DNA of 64,000 bases from Aminipila luticellarii (lineage in GTDB: Bacteria > Bacillota > Clostridia > Peptostreptococcales > Anaerovoracaceae): assembly GCF_004103735.1 (NCBI RefSeq), contig NZ_CP035281.1, forward strand, positions 310,001-374,000, written 5' to 3'. The position numbers and the translations under genes were made by a program. Position 1 is the first letter of the stretch. Each line of letters begins with the position of its first letter. Shown here in pieces: positions 8,368 to 17,196 of this stretch. The notes beneath the pieces are model-generated. The model was not told the origin of the DNA and ran no database searches. It saw only the letters and a program-made list of their open reading frames with translations.

Positions 8368-8377
8368 AATATATAAT
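8350..8377 (+). promoter_or_regulatory. Sigma-A-type promoter of the flgC-fliE-fliF operon
   Basis: TTGCAA at 8350-8355 and TATAAT at 8372-8377 with a 16-base spacer. Start is predicted near 8384, about 140 bases before flgC. The consensus -10 supports housekeeping-sigma control of the early flagellar genes. Confidence 0.6.
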
Positions 8378-8388
8378 TTAGGAAGAAT

Positions 8389-8420
8389 AAAAAAGTGGAT
8401 AAGGGTATATCCATTTTTTA
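8389..8420 (+). terminator. Terminator-like hairpin at the very 5' end of the flagellar transcript
   Basis: TGGATA (8395-8400 region) pairs with TATCCA, flanked by AAAAAAG on the left and TTTTTT on the right. The predicted start point is only a few bases upstream, so it would form as the first structure of the flgC mRNA. It may terminate read-through from the PAS gene, attenuate the operon, or protect the 5' end. Confidence 0.5.
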
Positions 8421-8524
8421 GAAAAAATGTAAAAATAAACGAACTTGATTTATTACGAATACATTTTATTTATGATAAATGCGTGAATGATCTTATTCAC
8501 GAAGCCAGAAAGGTGGTATGTATA

Positions 8525-8995
8525 TTGTCGTTCTTAAATTCTATGAATATAAGCGCCTCCGCATTGACTGCACAGAGGCAGAGGCTGGATATTATTTCTG
8601 AGAATGTGGCGAACATCGACACAACGCGGACGGAAGCCGGGGGACCCTATCGACGAAAAATGGTAGTGTTTGAAGATAAGGCCGGAGACGTTTCCTTTAA
8701 AGATTCTCTCAATCAGGCCATCCTTGAAAAGGATGAAGATGGAAAAATGATCCGGCGGGACTATTCGCCGGGAGTACGGGTCAGCGGCATTATTGAAGAT
8801 CAGAGCGATTTTAAGACCGAATATAATCCAGAACACCCCGATGCGGATGCAAACGGATATGTAAGACTTCCCAACGTAAATATGCTGGAAGAAACCATTG
8901 ACAGCATGGCCGCTACGAGATCCTATCAGGCGAATGTTACGGTTTTGAACGCCGTAAAAATGATGGCACAGAAGGCACTGGAGATTGGTAAATAA
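8525..8995 (+). CDS. flgC: Flagellar basal-body rod protein FlgC
   Basis: FlgC is one of the proximal rod subunits of the flagellar basal body. I start it at TTG 8525, with AAAGGTGG 8-9 bases upstream, which gives the expected N-terminus SFLNSMNISASALTAQRQRLDIISENVANIDTTR (rod-protein D0 helix). A GTG at 8483 would add 14 unrelated residues and overlaps a hairpin (8482-8501). The C-terminal helix ANVTVLNAVKMMAQKALEIGK completes the paired D0 coiled coil. At 156 residues it is normal in size. Its usual partner flgB is not upstream but near 58.5 kb. fliE follows after 38 bases. Confidence 0.93.
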   Translation: MSFLNSMNISASALTAQRQRLDIISENVANIDTTRTEAGGPYRRKMVVFEDKAGDVSFKDSLNQAILEKDEDGKMIRRDYSPGVRVSGIIEDQSDFKTEYNPEHPDADANGYVRLPNVNMLEETIDSMAATRSYQANVTVLNAVKMMAQKALEIGK

Positions 8996-9033
8996 CCGAT
9001 TCGTGTGCAAAAGTAATTGGAGGTAGTAAAAGT

Positions 9034-9384
9034 ATGTTTATAGATCCTATACAGACACTGAACAGCATTGCGGATATAAGCCGGTTAAACAAAGCGGACG
9101 GCAGCGACAAGCTTGTAAACAGCACAAATGATATCACTGATGCCGGATCAGCGCAGGGTGCGCAGATTCCATTCAAGACCGTGTATGAAGAAGCCATTCA
9201 GGATGTCATTAACACCGATCAGCAGGTAAATGTGGATGCTCAAGCGCTGGCAACTGGAAAAAGCGACAACTTGCATCAATATAGTATCGACATCGCAAAA
9301 GCTCAGCTGTCGATTAACCTTTTGGCTGAATTGAGGAATAAGGCTCTTGATTCATACAATGAAATCATGCGTATGAGTGTGTAA
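9034..9384 (+). CDS. fliE: Flagellar hook-basal body complex protein FliE
   Basis: FliE joins the MS-ring to the proximal rod and is an early export substrate. The 116-residue protein shows the conserved FKTVYEEAIQDVINTDQQVNVDAQALATGKSDNLHQYSIDIAKAQLSINLLAELRNKALDSYNEIMRM-type C-terminal half; the N-terminal 40 residues are variable as usual. It starts at ATG 9034 after TTGGAGG and lies between flgC and fliF, the standard order. Confidence 0.92.
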   Translation: MFIDPIQTLNSIADISRLNKADGSDKLVNSTNDITDAGSAQGAQIPFKTVYEEAIQDVINTDQQVNVDAQALATGKSDNLHQYSIDIAKAQLSINLLAELRNKALDSYNEIMRMSV

Positions 9385-9407
9385 GGTTAGGATAAGGTGG
9401 CAGGACA

Positions 9408-11000
9408 TTGCGAGAACGGTTGATAGAACGATTTAAACAGATAAAGACAAATATAGCAGACAAACTGGGTCCCATAAACAGTAAGCTCAGTAAGAAAGCT
9501 AAGATTATTATTGCGGTGGTTGCGATATTGGTTATTGCAGCTTCTTTTGCGATTGCTCTTTCCCTGAACTCTACCGAGTATGCGGTGCTGTATACGGGGC
9601 TGGAGGATCCGGAGGCTACGGAAGTAATCGGTATATTAGAAAATCAGGGCATTAAATATAAGCATCAGGACAATACGATCTATGTACCCGAAGAGACGGT
9701 TGACAAGGTCAAGGTGGCTCTGGCATCGGAAGGCTATCCGAAGAGCGGTTTTACATACGACATTTTTAAAGACAATGTCAGCTTAATGTCCACGGACTTT
9801 GAAAAATATAAATATGCGCAGTTTGAGCTGGAGAACCGTATGGCGGAAACCATTAAGCAGTTTGACGGCGTGAAGAACGCAACGGTTGCCATTGCCATGG
9901 CGGATGAACAGAAATACGCCCTGGAGGAGGACAAACAGGAATCCTCCGCTTCCGTTACAGTGACCATGGAAGAAGGCGGCTCCCCCAGTGCAGCGCAGGT
10001 GAAGGGTATCCAGAGGCTGGTTGCCAAAGGTGTTCCGGGCATGAAAATTGAAAATGTGGCAGTCCTCAACGGCAATGGGGAAGAGGTACAGCCCGACGAT
10101 GAAGCCGACGCTCAGGAAGGCGCAGCAGCATTAAAGCTTAAAGTTGAAAAACAAATCGAGGACAGCATCAAGGAAAAAGTTTTGCACTTATTCCAACCGG
10201 TATTTGGAGAAGATAATATCCGGGTAAGTGTGACTTGCTCCGTAGATTTAGACAAGAAAATTAAAGAAATTATCGAATATATTCCTTCTGAGGACAACAA
10301 GGGGGTTTTGTCAAAATCCACTTCTAATTACGAGGTCCAGGGAGAAGGTAAGGTCACGGAAGGCGTACCAGGTACGGAGACCAACGCGGATGTTCCGGTA
10401 TATCCTGGGGTTTCCACGGACGGAAAAGATATTTATTTCAAAGACGATCGTTCTTTTGAATACCTGGTCAGCCAGGTGAAGGAACAGGTTCAGAGCGATG
10501 CAGCAGACCTGACCGACACTACGGTATCCGTAGCAGTGGACAGTGCGAGCCTGACGCCTGCAAAGGCCGGAGAACTGAGACAGGCGATTGCCGTTGCTGT
10601 GGGTGTTGACCCCTCGCTGGCGGACACAAAAATTGCGATTTTTAACGCGCAGTTCTATGAGCCGGAAACACAACAGGCTTCCGGATTTGGAGCTGTACTG
10701 GAGAAAAACCCGGCATTGAAGGTTATTATTCCGGCTGTGCTGGCGCTGATTATTGCCTTGATCGTGGTTACGATTGTGGTCATTAGAAAGATCAGATTAA
10801 AGAAGAAAGCAGAAGAAGAGGTAGAGGAAGAGCTTCCGGAAATCATACCAGAAACAGAAGAGCTGGTACGTCTGGACGAGCTTGGAAAGACCAGAGAAGA
10901 AGAACTGAAAGGCCAAATTCAGGACTTTACGGACATCAATCCGGAGATTTCAGCTCAGCTGCTTAAGACTTGGCTAAGAGGAGAAGAGGAAAATGAGTAG
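9408..11000 (+). CDS. fliF: Flagellar MS-ring protein FliF
   Basis: FliF oligomerises in the membrane to form the MS-ring on which the rod, C-ring and export gate assemble. The 530-residue protein has a transmembrane helix near residues 33-52, a YscJ/FliF ring-building domain (EYAVLYTGLEDPEATEVIGILENQGI onward) and a periplasmic-side domain to about 425. A second transmembrane helix (ALKVIIPAVLALIIALIVVTIVVI) and an acidic C-terminal tail ending DINPEISAQLLKTWLRGEEE, which contacts FliG, complete it. It starts at TTG 9408 behind AAGGTGG. It overlaps fliG by 8 bases, suggesting translational coupling of two proteins needed in ratio. Confidence 0.95.
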   Translation: MRERLIERFKQIKTNIADKLGPINSKLSKKAKIIIAVVAILVIAASFAIALSLNSTEYAVLYTGLEDPEATEVIGILENQGIKYKHQDNTIYVPEETVDKVKVALASEGYPKSGFTYDIFKDNVSLMSTDFEKYKYAQFELENRMAETIKQFDGVKNATVAIAMADEQKYALEEDKQESSASVTVTMEEGGSPSAAQVKGIQRLVAKGVPGMKIENVAVLNGNGEEVQPDDEADAQEGAAALKLKVEKQIEDSIKEKVLHLFQPVFGEDNIRVSVTCSVDLDKKIKEIIEYIPSEDNKGVLSKSTSNYEVQGEGKVTEGVPGTETNADVPVYPGVSTDGKDIYFKDDRSFEYLVSQVKEQVQSDAADLTDTTVSVAVDSASLTPAKAGELRQAIAVAVGVDPSLADTKIAIFNAQFYEPETQQASGFGAVLEKNPALKVIIPAVLALIIALIVVTIVVIRKIRLKKKAEEEVEEELPEIIPETEELVRLDELGKTREEELKGQIQDFTDINPEISAQLLKTWLRGEEENE

Positions 11001-12006
11001 AGATGCCAGCGGCTTGACAGCGCAGCAGAAGGCGGCGGCTGTTGTGATTTCCCTTGGAGCCGAAAGGGCCTCCAAGATCTATAAATTCCTTGGGGAGGAA
11101 GATCTGGAAACCCTCACCCTGGAGATTGCAAAACTGAATCATGTTACACCTACGCAGACCGAGTCGGCTATGGATGATTTCTATAAGCTTTGCCTGACTC
11201 AGAAGGTCATTACCGAAGGCGGTGTAGATTATGCCAAAACGGTACTGGAAAAAGCTTTTGGCCCTCAAACGGCTACGGCACTGCTGGAAAGAGTCACCAG
11301 AAACCTAAAGACCAGAGCCTTTGAATTTATCAGAAAGACTGACAGCAAGAATCTTTTTGCGATTATTCAGCATGAGAGGCCTCAGACCATCGCATTGATT
11401 TTATCTTATGCCAAACCGGAACAGGCCTCGGAGATCATTACCGAATTACCAAAAGAAAAACAGGTACGGGTAGTAGAGTGCATTGCCAAAATGGATAGTG
11501 CGTCTCCGGAAACCATTAAGATCATCGAAAATATCTTGGAGAAAAAGTTCGCTTCGGTTCTTTCATTGGATTTTGCACAGGTTGGCGGTGTAGACTACAT
11601 TGCCGAAGTTATGAACAGCATAGACAGAAGCAATGAAAAATACATATTTGATGAATTGAGCAAGAAAGACATCAAGCTTGCCGATGACATCCGAAATAAA
11701 ATGTTCGTATTTGAAGACATTACGCTTCTTGATGACAGAAGCATACAGGAATTTCTGCGAGAGGTGGATACACAGGATATCGTATATGCATTAAAGGGCT
11801 CCACTCAGGAGGTTGCCAATATGATCTTCCAGAATATGTCCAGCCGTATGACAGAAACGGTCAAGAGCGAATTAGAGTTTACCTATAATGTCCGCTTAAA
11901 GGATGTAGAAGAAGCTCAGCAGAGAATTGTTGGTATCATAAGGCGTTTGGAAGAAGAAGGACGGCTGATGATCAATAAGGGGGGAAAGGATGAGATAATT
12001 GCGTAA
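10993..12006 (+). CDS. fliG: Flagellar motor switch protein FliG
   Basis: FliG forms the upper C-ring and takes torque from the stator. The 337-residue protein has the N-terminal FliF-binding domain (LTAQQKAAAVVISLGAERASKIYKFL), the middle domain with an EHPQ-like segment seen here as QHERPQTIALILSYAKPEQASEII, and the C-terminal charged torque helix (IDRSNEKYIFDELSKKDIKLADDIRNKMFVFEDI). Length is normal. The start ATG 10993 lies within the end of fliF, and the end overlaps the fliH start by 8 bases. Confidence 0.96.
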   Translation: MSRDASGLTAQQKAAAVVISLGAERASKIYKFLGEEDLETLTLEIAKLNHVTPTQTESAMDDFYKLCLTQKVITEGGVDYAKTVLEKAFGPQTATALLERVTRNLKTRAFEFIRKTDSKNLFAIIQHERPQTIALILSYAKPEQASEIITELPKEKQVRVVECIAKMDSASPETIKIIENILEKKFASVLSLDFAQVGGVDYIAEVMNSIDRSNEKYIFDELSKKDIKLADDIRNKMFVFEDITLLDDRSIQEFLREVDTQDIVYALKGSTQEVANMIFQNMSSRMTETVKSELEFTYNVRLKDVEEAQQRIVGIIRRLEEEGRLMINKGGKDEIIA

Positions 12007-13516
12007 GTCGAAGTCTAAAGCCCATGAGACAACCTATGAGCGTTTTCAGGTTCAGTCTTCTCTTGAGAAGGCGGAAAAAAGTCTGGAAGAAGCTATAGAA
12101 CGTGTAAAAATGGAAAGCAAATATCCGGATCCCCAAGACAGTGAGGCTCAGAAAGCTGTAGAAGAAGCCATGTCCGCGTTCAAGAAGGCGGTGCTGGAGG
12201 AACAGCAAAAGGAAGGCTTAAAGGAAAACAGCGGAATTAAACCACTTTACGGATATGCACCTGAATTTTCAAGTCCCAGTAAAATAGACCGCGATATAGG
12301 CGACATAGACGAAGAAAAAAAGGGCATACTGACGAGGCTTTTGGGTGAAGAAGCCTTGCAGGAACATGAAAATGAAGAAGCCCTGCGGCGGGAAGAGCTG
12401 CTGAAACAGGATCTGCTCAACGAAGAATTTCATGATGGATATGATTCCCTGGTTCGAATTGCTGAGTTTAACAGGGATTTAAACAAAACGGACGATCAGC
12501 CCAAGGAGAAACATATTCTAAACGAGAGCGAAGACTATGAAATGAAGTGCTTTAATGAAAAAAATGTCTTTGAGGATGAGTCCTACGAATATGAGGCCGA
12601 TGATATCATGCCGACGAACTTCTTCCTTCATTCCTTTGATGAGGAAGAGGAAGAGAAGATTGAGCCGTATGATATCAATGAAGCCCTGGTTTTAGGAGAG
12701 GTCATTCCGCCGGATCACCTTTCAGAAGACCTTCCGCCTGAATCCGGTGAACAGGAGGCGGAAGCTCAGAACGAAGAAGGAGATCAGGAAGAGGCGGAGA
12801 GTTCGGAAGAGCCGCCTGAAATCAATCGGGAAGAACTGGAAGCGGCCAAAGCAGCAATTTTGGAAGAAGCGAGAAAACAGGCACAAGAAATGTTGGCAGA
12901 TGCCTCGGCTGAATCAGAAAAGCTTATAGAGGAAGCCAAACAGCAGGCCCAGAAGCTCATAGAGGAGACTGTTCAAAAAGCTACGGAAGAGGCCTCAGAC
13001 AAGGGCTTTGCCGAAGGATATAAAAAAGGACAGAACGAAGGCTATATGGCAGCGGAAAACGCTGTAAACGAGGGAATGATACAGGAAGCGGCTGCTTTTA
13101 GAGAGGAGCTGGAAGCTTCTTTAAAAGAATTCGAGGAAAGAAAAGAAGAGATTCTGGGAAACAGCTTAAATGATTTGACAGATTTAGCTGTTAATATCGC
13201 TGAAAAGGTCATTAAAATCAGCTTGAGATCCAGTAAGGATGTAGTGGCTAAAATGATCGTGGCAGCCGCTGAAGACTGTCGGGACAAGCAATGGGCTAAG
13301 GTATACATTTCTCAGGATGAAAAAGCGCTTGCCATGAACTTGGAAAAAGAACTGATTGACGCGCTGAATCAGATTTCATCAAATGTGAAGGTGGTCGTTA
13401 TGGAGGACGAGCCTTCCGGAACCTGCATCATAGAATCCCCGGATCAGATCGTGGATGCCAGTGTAGGGACACAGCTTGATAATATCAGGCAGATCGTCAG
13501 TGATAATAGAACGTAG
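11999..13516 (+). CDS. fliH: FliH-like flagellar export ATPase regulator with long acidic N-terminal extension
   Basis: FliH holds the FliI ATPase at the export gate and restrains its activity. The C-terminal part (about residues 275-505) is FliH: a charged coiled coil (EAAKAAILEEARKQAQ and on) with a GFAEGYKKGQNEGYMAAENA Gly/Ala stretch, then a V/A-ATPase E-subunit-like domain. The first 270 residues are extra: very rich in Glu/Asp, with no recognised fold. FliH is usually about 230-280 residues, so this is nearly double. It starts at TTG 11999 behind GGGGGGAAAGGA. Position between fliG and fliI makes the identity safe; the extension's role is unknown. Confidence 0.85.
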   Translation: MRKSKSKAHETTYERFQVQSSLEKAEKSLEEAIERVKMESKYPDPQDSEAQKAVEEAMSAFKKAVLEEQQKEGLKENSGIKPLYGYAPEFSSPSKIDRDIGDIDEEKKGILTRLLGEEALQEHENEEALRREELLKQDLLNEEFHDGYDSLVRIAEFNRDLNKTDDQPKEKHILNESEDYEMKCFNEKNVFEDESYEYEADDIMPTNFFLHSFDEEEEEKIEPYDINEALVLGEVIPPDHLSEDLPPESGEQEAEAQNEEGDQEEAESSEEPPEINREELEAAKAAILEEARKQAQEMLADASAESEKLIEEAKQQAQKLIEETVQKATEEASDKGFAEGYKKGQNEGYMAAENAVNEGMIQEAAAFREELEASLKEFEERKEEILGNSLNDLTDLAVNIAEKVIKISLRSSKDVVAKMIVAAAEDCRDKQWAKVYISQDEKALAMNLEKELIDALNQISSNVKVVVMEDEPSGTCIIESPDQIVDASVGTQLDNIRQIVSDNRT

Positions 13517-13528
13517 GAGGAGCCGGGC

Positions 13529-14833
13529 TTGTACTTGAAGGACTTATCGGAGCTAATAAAAAATTCGGAAACATTCGAACATATCGGTAAAATTGAAAAT
13601 ATTGTTGGTATGAGTATTGAGGCTTCCGGTATTAAGGCAAGCATTGGAGATATTAACGTAATTACCTCAAAAGACGGCAAGCGGAAGGTAATGTCCGAAG
13701 TGGTCGGCTTTAAGGGTGATAAGACCATATTGATGCCCTATGACTTTATTGAAGGAATGGGCTCTGGAGATTTTGTCAGGAGTACCAAGAATCGGCTTCG
13801 GATTCCGGTAGGAGAGTTTCTGTGCGGCAGAACTATCAATGCGATGGGAGAGCCCATAGACGGGATGGGTTCCGTAGACCACTCTGTGCTGTGCAGTGTG
13901 GAAAATAACTATATCAATCCGCTGAGCCGGCCGCCTATTACGGAGCGAATTCATTTTGGTATTAAAGCAATAGACGGCTTCCTCACGGTAGGAAAAGGTC
14001 AGAGAATCGGTATCTTTGCCGGAAGCGGCGTGGGTAAAAGTACACTGCTTGGAATGATCGCCAAACAGGCGTCAGCAGATATCAATGTCATTGCACTGGT
14101 AGGAGAACGAGGAAGAGAAGTCAAGGAATTCATCGAACGGGACTTGGGGCCTGCGGGCATGGCACGATCTGTGCTGGTGGTCGCCACCTCGGATCAGCCG
14201 GCGGTGCAGAGAGCAAAATGCCCGGTGGTGGCCACCGCCATTGCAGAATATTTTAAAGATCAGGGAAAAGATGTACTGCTGATGATGGACTCGCTGACCC
14301 GATTTGCCATGGCACAGAGAGAAATCGGTCTGGCCGTGGGTGAACCGCCGGTTGCCAGAGGATATACCCCCTCTATTTATGCAGAAATGCCAAAGCTTCT
14401 GGAAAGAAGCGGAAACTTTGAGAATGGGTCTATTACAGGCATCTACACCGTTCTGGTGGAAGGCGACGATACCAACGAACCCATTGCTGATACCGTCCGG
14501 GGTATTTTGGACGGGCATATTATTCTTTCGAGAAAGCTTGCGGCCAAAAATCATTTTCCGGCCATTGAAATCGGCGGAAGTATTTCCAGATTAATGACCG
14601 CCATAGTAGATGAAAATCACAAGGCTATGGCTTCCAAGATAAGAGATATATTAGCTTTATATGAGGAAAACGCAGACCTGATATCCATTGGTGCGTATAA
14701 AGCCGGAGCGAATGCCAGACTGGACAACGCAGTGGCAAGAATTGATGCTATTAACAGATTCCTGAAACAGTCGACTACAGAGTTCTTTGACTACGAGGAA
14801 GTCTTGGAGGGAATGACCAGAATTTTGGAATAA
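13529..14833 (+). CDS. fliI: Flagellum-specific ATP synthase FliI
   Basis: FliI is the hexameric ATPase of the flagellar type III export apparatus. The 434-residue protein has an F1-beta-like barrel, then the Walker A motif GSGVGKS at 165-171, the GERGREVKEF segment, Walker B (DVLLMMDSLTRFAMAQREI) and the conserved VGEPPVARGYTPSIYAEMPKLLERSG. It starts at TTG 13529 with a strong AGGAGG. It follows fliH by 12 bases and precedes fliJ. Confidence 0.96.
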   Translation: MYLKDLSELIKNSETFEHIGKIENIVGMSIEASGIKASIGDINVITSKDGKRKVMSEVVGFKGDKTILMPYDFIEGMGSGDFVRSTKNRLRIPVGEFLCGRTINAMGEPIDGMGSVDHSVLCSVENNYINPLSRPPITERIHFGIKAIDGFLTVGKGQRIGIFAGSGVGKSTLLGMIAKQASADINVIALVGERGREVKEFIERDLGPAGMARSVLVVATSDQPAVQRAKCPVVATAIAEYFKDQGKDVLLMMDSLTRFAMAQREIGLAVGEPPVARGYTPSIYAEMPKLLERSGNFENGSITGIYTVLVEGDDTNEPIADTVRGILDGHIILSRKLAAKNHFPAIEIGGSISRLMTAIVDENHKAMASKIRDILALYEENADLISIGAYKAGANARLDNAVARIDAINRFLKQSTTEFFDYEEVLEGMTRILE

Positions 14834-14873
14834 TCGTTGAAAATTTGGGGAAAAAGGTATAAAATAGATTATT

Positions 14874-15317
14874 ATGGCGAAATTTAGATTTTCTTTAAAA
14901 TCCGTAGAGAAATATAGAAATATTATGTTAGATGGTGCCAAGGCAAGGTTTGCCAAAGCAGCCTCCGATGTCAGCAGGCAGGAAGAGCTTATTTTAAAGA
15001 TAGAGAGTGAGCTGATTGCCGTAAACGAGGAGCTGAACTATAAAAACAGTCAGGGCATTAGTATTCTTGAACATAAAGGATACAAGAGTTATATCAAGAT
15101 ATTGGAAAGCAACATTAAAAATGAAGAAGAAAAATTAAAAGGACTAAGGAAGATCGAATACCGGCGAAGAAGTGAGATGATTGCGGCAAAGACCGATGTC
15201 ATGTCCATAGAGAAGCTTCGCGAAAAAAGATTTGAGGAATATAGAAAAGAAGAAAGCAAAAAAGAAGGACTGGCTACGGAGGAATTCCTATCGAATCAGT
15301 TATCCAGCCGCACCTAG
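14874..15317 (+). CDS. fliJ: Flagellar export protein FliJ
   Basis: FliJ is the central coiled-coil stalk of the FliI ATPase, similar to F1 gamma. The 147-residue protein is almost wholly alpha-helical coiled coil, beginning AKFRFSLKSVEKYRNIMLDGAKARFAKAA and rich in Lys/Glu throughout. Sequence similarity in this family is weak, so position directly after fliI and length carry much of the call. The ribosome site is weak (AAAGGT about 15 bases upstream). Confidence 0.88.
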   Translation: MAKFRFSLKSVEKYRNIMLDGAKARFAKAASDVSRQEELILKIESELIAVNEELNYKNSQGISILEHKGYKSYIKILESNIKNEEEKLKGLRKIEYRRRSEMIAAKTDVMSIEKLREKRFEEYRKEESKKEGLATEEFLSNQLSSRT

Positions 15318-15357
15318 CGGTTTGATATAAAAACTTAATAGGAAAGGAGGAGCTTGA

Positions 15358-16578
15358 ATGAATACAGAAGTGTTTTTTCAAACGATGAACAGCAATTCCG
15401 CTGTAAAAAGGGGAAACGCTCAGATGCTTCGTGCAGACGGCAGTTCAACCGGATCGTTTAAAAAGGAAATGGATCAGATTTTTGAAAGAAAGCAGAGCCG
15501 ATCCAATGATTCGGAGAAAAGCAGTATCACTAAGGACAGCAGAACATCCGGTAAGGTACAGCAGAAAGAAGAGCCGGAGAACGTACCGGACAGCGGCGTA
15601 AACGCCGAAAAGAAGGATTCGTGTACCGATGTTACCCCAGAGGAACAGGCACTGGCCGCAGCTCAGATACAGCAGCCGGTTCTGCTGGCAGCAAACGACC
15701 TGAACGGTATCGCCAATGCACTACAGCAGACACAGGCTCAAGCGGTGACTACTGCGCCGATTGCGGCTAACCTGGCAGAAATGCCGCTTCATTCAACCGA
15801 GAACATGCAAACTGCGGCAGGAACCGAAGAAGGCGAAATCAAACTACCGTTTCAAAACAGCGCAGATTTGGTGAAATCGTCTATGATTCAGCCAAAGCAA
15901 AGCGGCGGTCAAGAAAATCAGACCCCGGACTTTGCGGAAAATCAGACAAAAGGAAGTCTGCTTGCGGGAAAGCAAGCACAGGAGAAATCCAATGCTTCCG
16001 GTGAGAGCCTTGGCATGCAGCATGTGACAGCTGCGAAAGAAGAGTCGGTTTCAGAGCTACCGGATCTGGTTCAGGAAAATGTTCCGATGAAAAACAATAT
16101 GCTGGATTTGTCCAAAGTAAATATCAAGGTGGCAGATGCCCCTGTTGATATGAATCAGGCGGATGCAGCACAGCAGCTTGCGGATAAGATCCTGTACAAG
16201 CTGAATGCAGGAAAACAGGAATTTGATTTGGAACTGAATCCGAGAGACCTTGGAAAAGTCAATATCAAAATGATATTCCAAAATGGAAGCGCCGAACTGA
16301 TCATGAGCACATCCAACGCAAAGGCACATCAGCTGCTTTCTGCACAGGCAGATACGCTGAGAGCTATATTGGAGGCAAACACAGGCGCGGACAGCACCGT
16401 CAACATAAGGCAGACAGAGACAACTGACGGACAATTTGACAGAGACAATTTCCAACAGCAGAAGGACAGTCAACAGAACCAGCAAAATCATCAGCAGGAG
16501 AGAAAAACTACATCAGAAATCTCGTTTGCGGATCGGCTGAGACTGGGATTGGTAAACGACTGGGAAGAAGCTGTGTAG
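15358..16578 (+). CDS. fliK: Flagellar hook-length control protein FliK
   Basis: FliK measures the hook and switches the export gate from hook to filament substrates. The 406-residue protein has a low-complexity Gln/Ser/Glu-rich secreted N-terminal ruler region and a conserved C-terminal Flg_hook domain at about 265-345 (QQLADKILYKLNAGKQEFDLELNPRDLGKVNIKMIF and AHQLLSAQADTLRAILEANTG). A Gln-rich tail follows. It starts at ATG 15358 behind AAAGGAGG and precedes flgD. Confidence 0.92.
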   Translation: MNTEVFFQTMNSNSAVKRGNAQMLRADGSSTGSFKKEMDQIFERKQSRSNDSEKSSITKDSRTSGKVQQKEEPENVPDSGVNAEKKDSCTDVTPEEQALAAAQIQQPVLLAANDLNGIANALQQTQAQAVTTAPIAANLAEMPLHSTENMQTAAGTEEGEIKLPFQNSADLVKSSMIQPKQSGGQENQTPDFAENQTKGSLLAGKQAQEKSNASGESLGMQHVTAAKEESVSELPDLVQENVPMKNNMLDLSKVNIKVADAPVDMNQADAAQQLADKILYKLNAGKQEFDLELNPRDLGKVNIKMIFQNGSAELIMSTSNAKAHQLLSAQADTLRAILEANTGADSTVNIRQTETTDGQFDRDNFQQQKDSQQNQQNHQQERKTTSEISFADRLRLGLVNDWEEAV

Positions 16579-16594
16579 AGAGGAGGAAAGAAGC

Positions 16595-17155
16595 TTGGCA
16601 GATACGACGATTAATGACAAAATTTTAAGCTCATTAAAAGCCCTTACAACCGACAAAAGCAAAAGTACTTCCATAAAAGCCAATCTGGATCTACAGACAA
16701 CGGACTGGTTGTCCCTTCTGGTAGCACAGCTGAAAAATCAAGACATGTATAATCAGACGGACAATACGGAAATGATGAGCCAAATGGCACAGTATTCCCA
16801 AATCCAATCCATGCAGGAAATGGTTTCCAAACAGGAAGATATCTATGCGATGAACACGACTTCTTATGCGGCGTCCTTACTTGGAAAAGAGGTAACAACG
16901 GCATCCATCCAAACGACGACCACAACGACGGGCACAACGGATACACTGGTTACCACCAAGGGAACCGTTACCGGCGTGACTTTATTTGAGGGCGAACCCA
17001 AAATATATATTGACGGAAAGCCGTTTTCTTTGAATCAGATCATGATTGTAGGAGATGTGGCGACCGACGTAACCCCACCGGATTCAGATGATGAAAATTC
17101 CGGAGGCGGCAGCACAGATAAAGAGGAAACCCCACCAACGGATGATGGAGATTGA
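16595..17155 (+). CDS. flgD: Flagellar hook capping protein FlgD
   Basis: FlgD caps the growing hook and helps hook subunits fold into place. The 186-residue protein has the conserved N-terminal motif TDWLSLLVAQLKNQDMYNQTDNTEMMSQMAQYSQIQSMQEM, then a Thr-rich stretch (SIQTTTTTTGTTDT) and a short strand domain (GVTLFEGEPKIYIDGKPFSL), ending in an acidic Gly/Asp tail. It starts at TTG 16595 behind AGAGGAGGAAAG. It is a compact FlgD lacking the extended C-terminal Tudor-like/FnIII domains of enterobacterial forms. Confidence 0.92.
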   Translation: MADTTINDKILSSLKALTTDKSKSTSIKANLDLQTTDWLSLLVAQLKNQDMYNQTDNTEMMSQMAQYSQIQSMQEMVSKQEDIYAMNTTSYAASLLGKEVTTASIQTTTTTTGTTDTLVTTKGTVTGVTLFEGEPKIYIDGKPFSLNQIMIVGDVATDVTPPDSDDENSGGGSTDKEETPPTDDGD

Positions 17156-17196
17156 GGCATAGGAAGAAAATCTGATGAGAAAAGGAGGTGTTGAAA

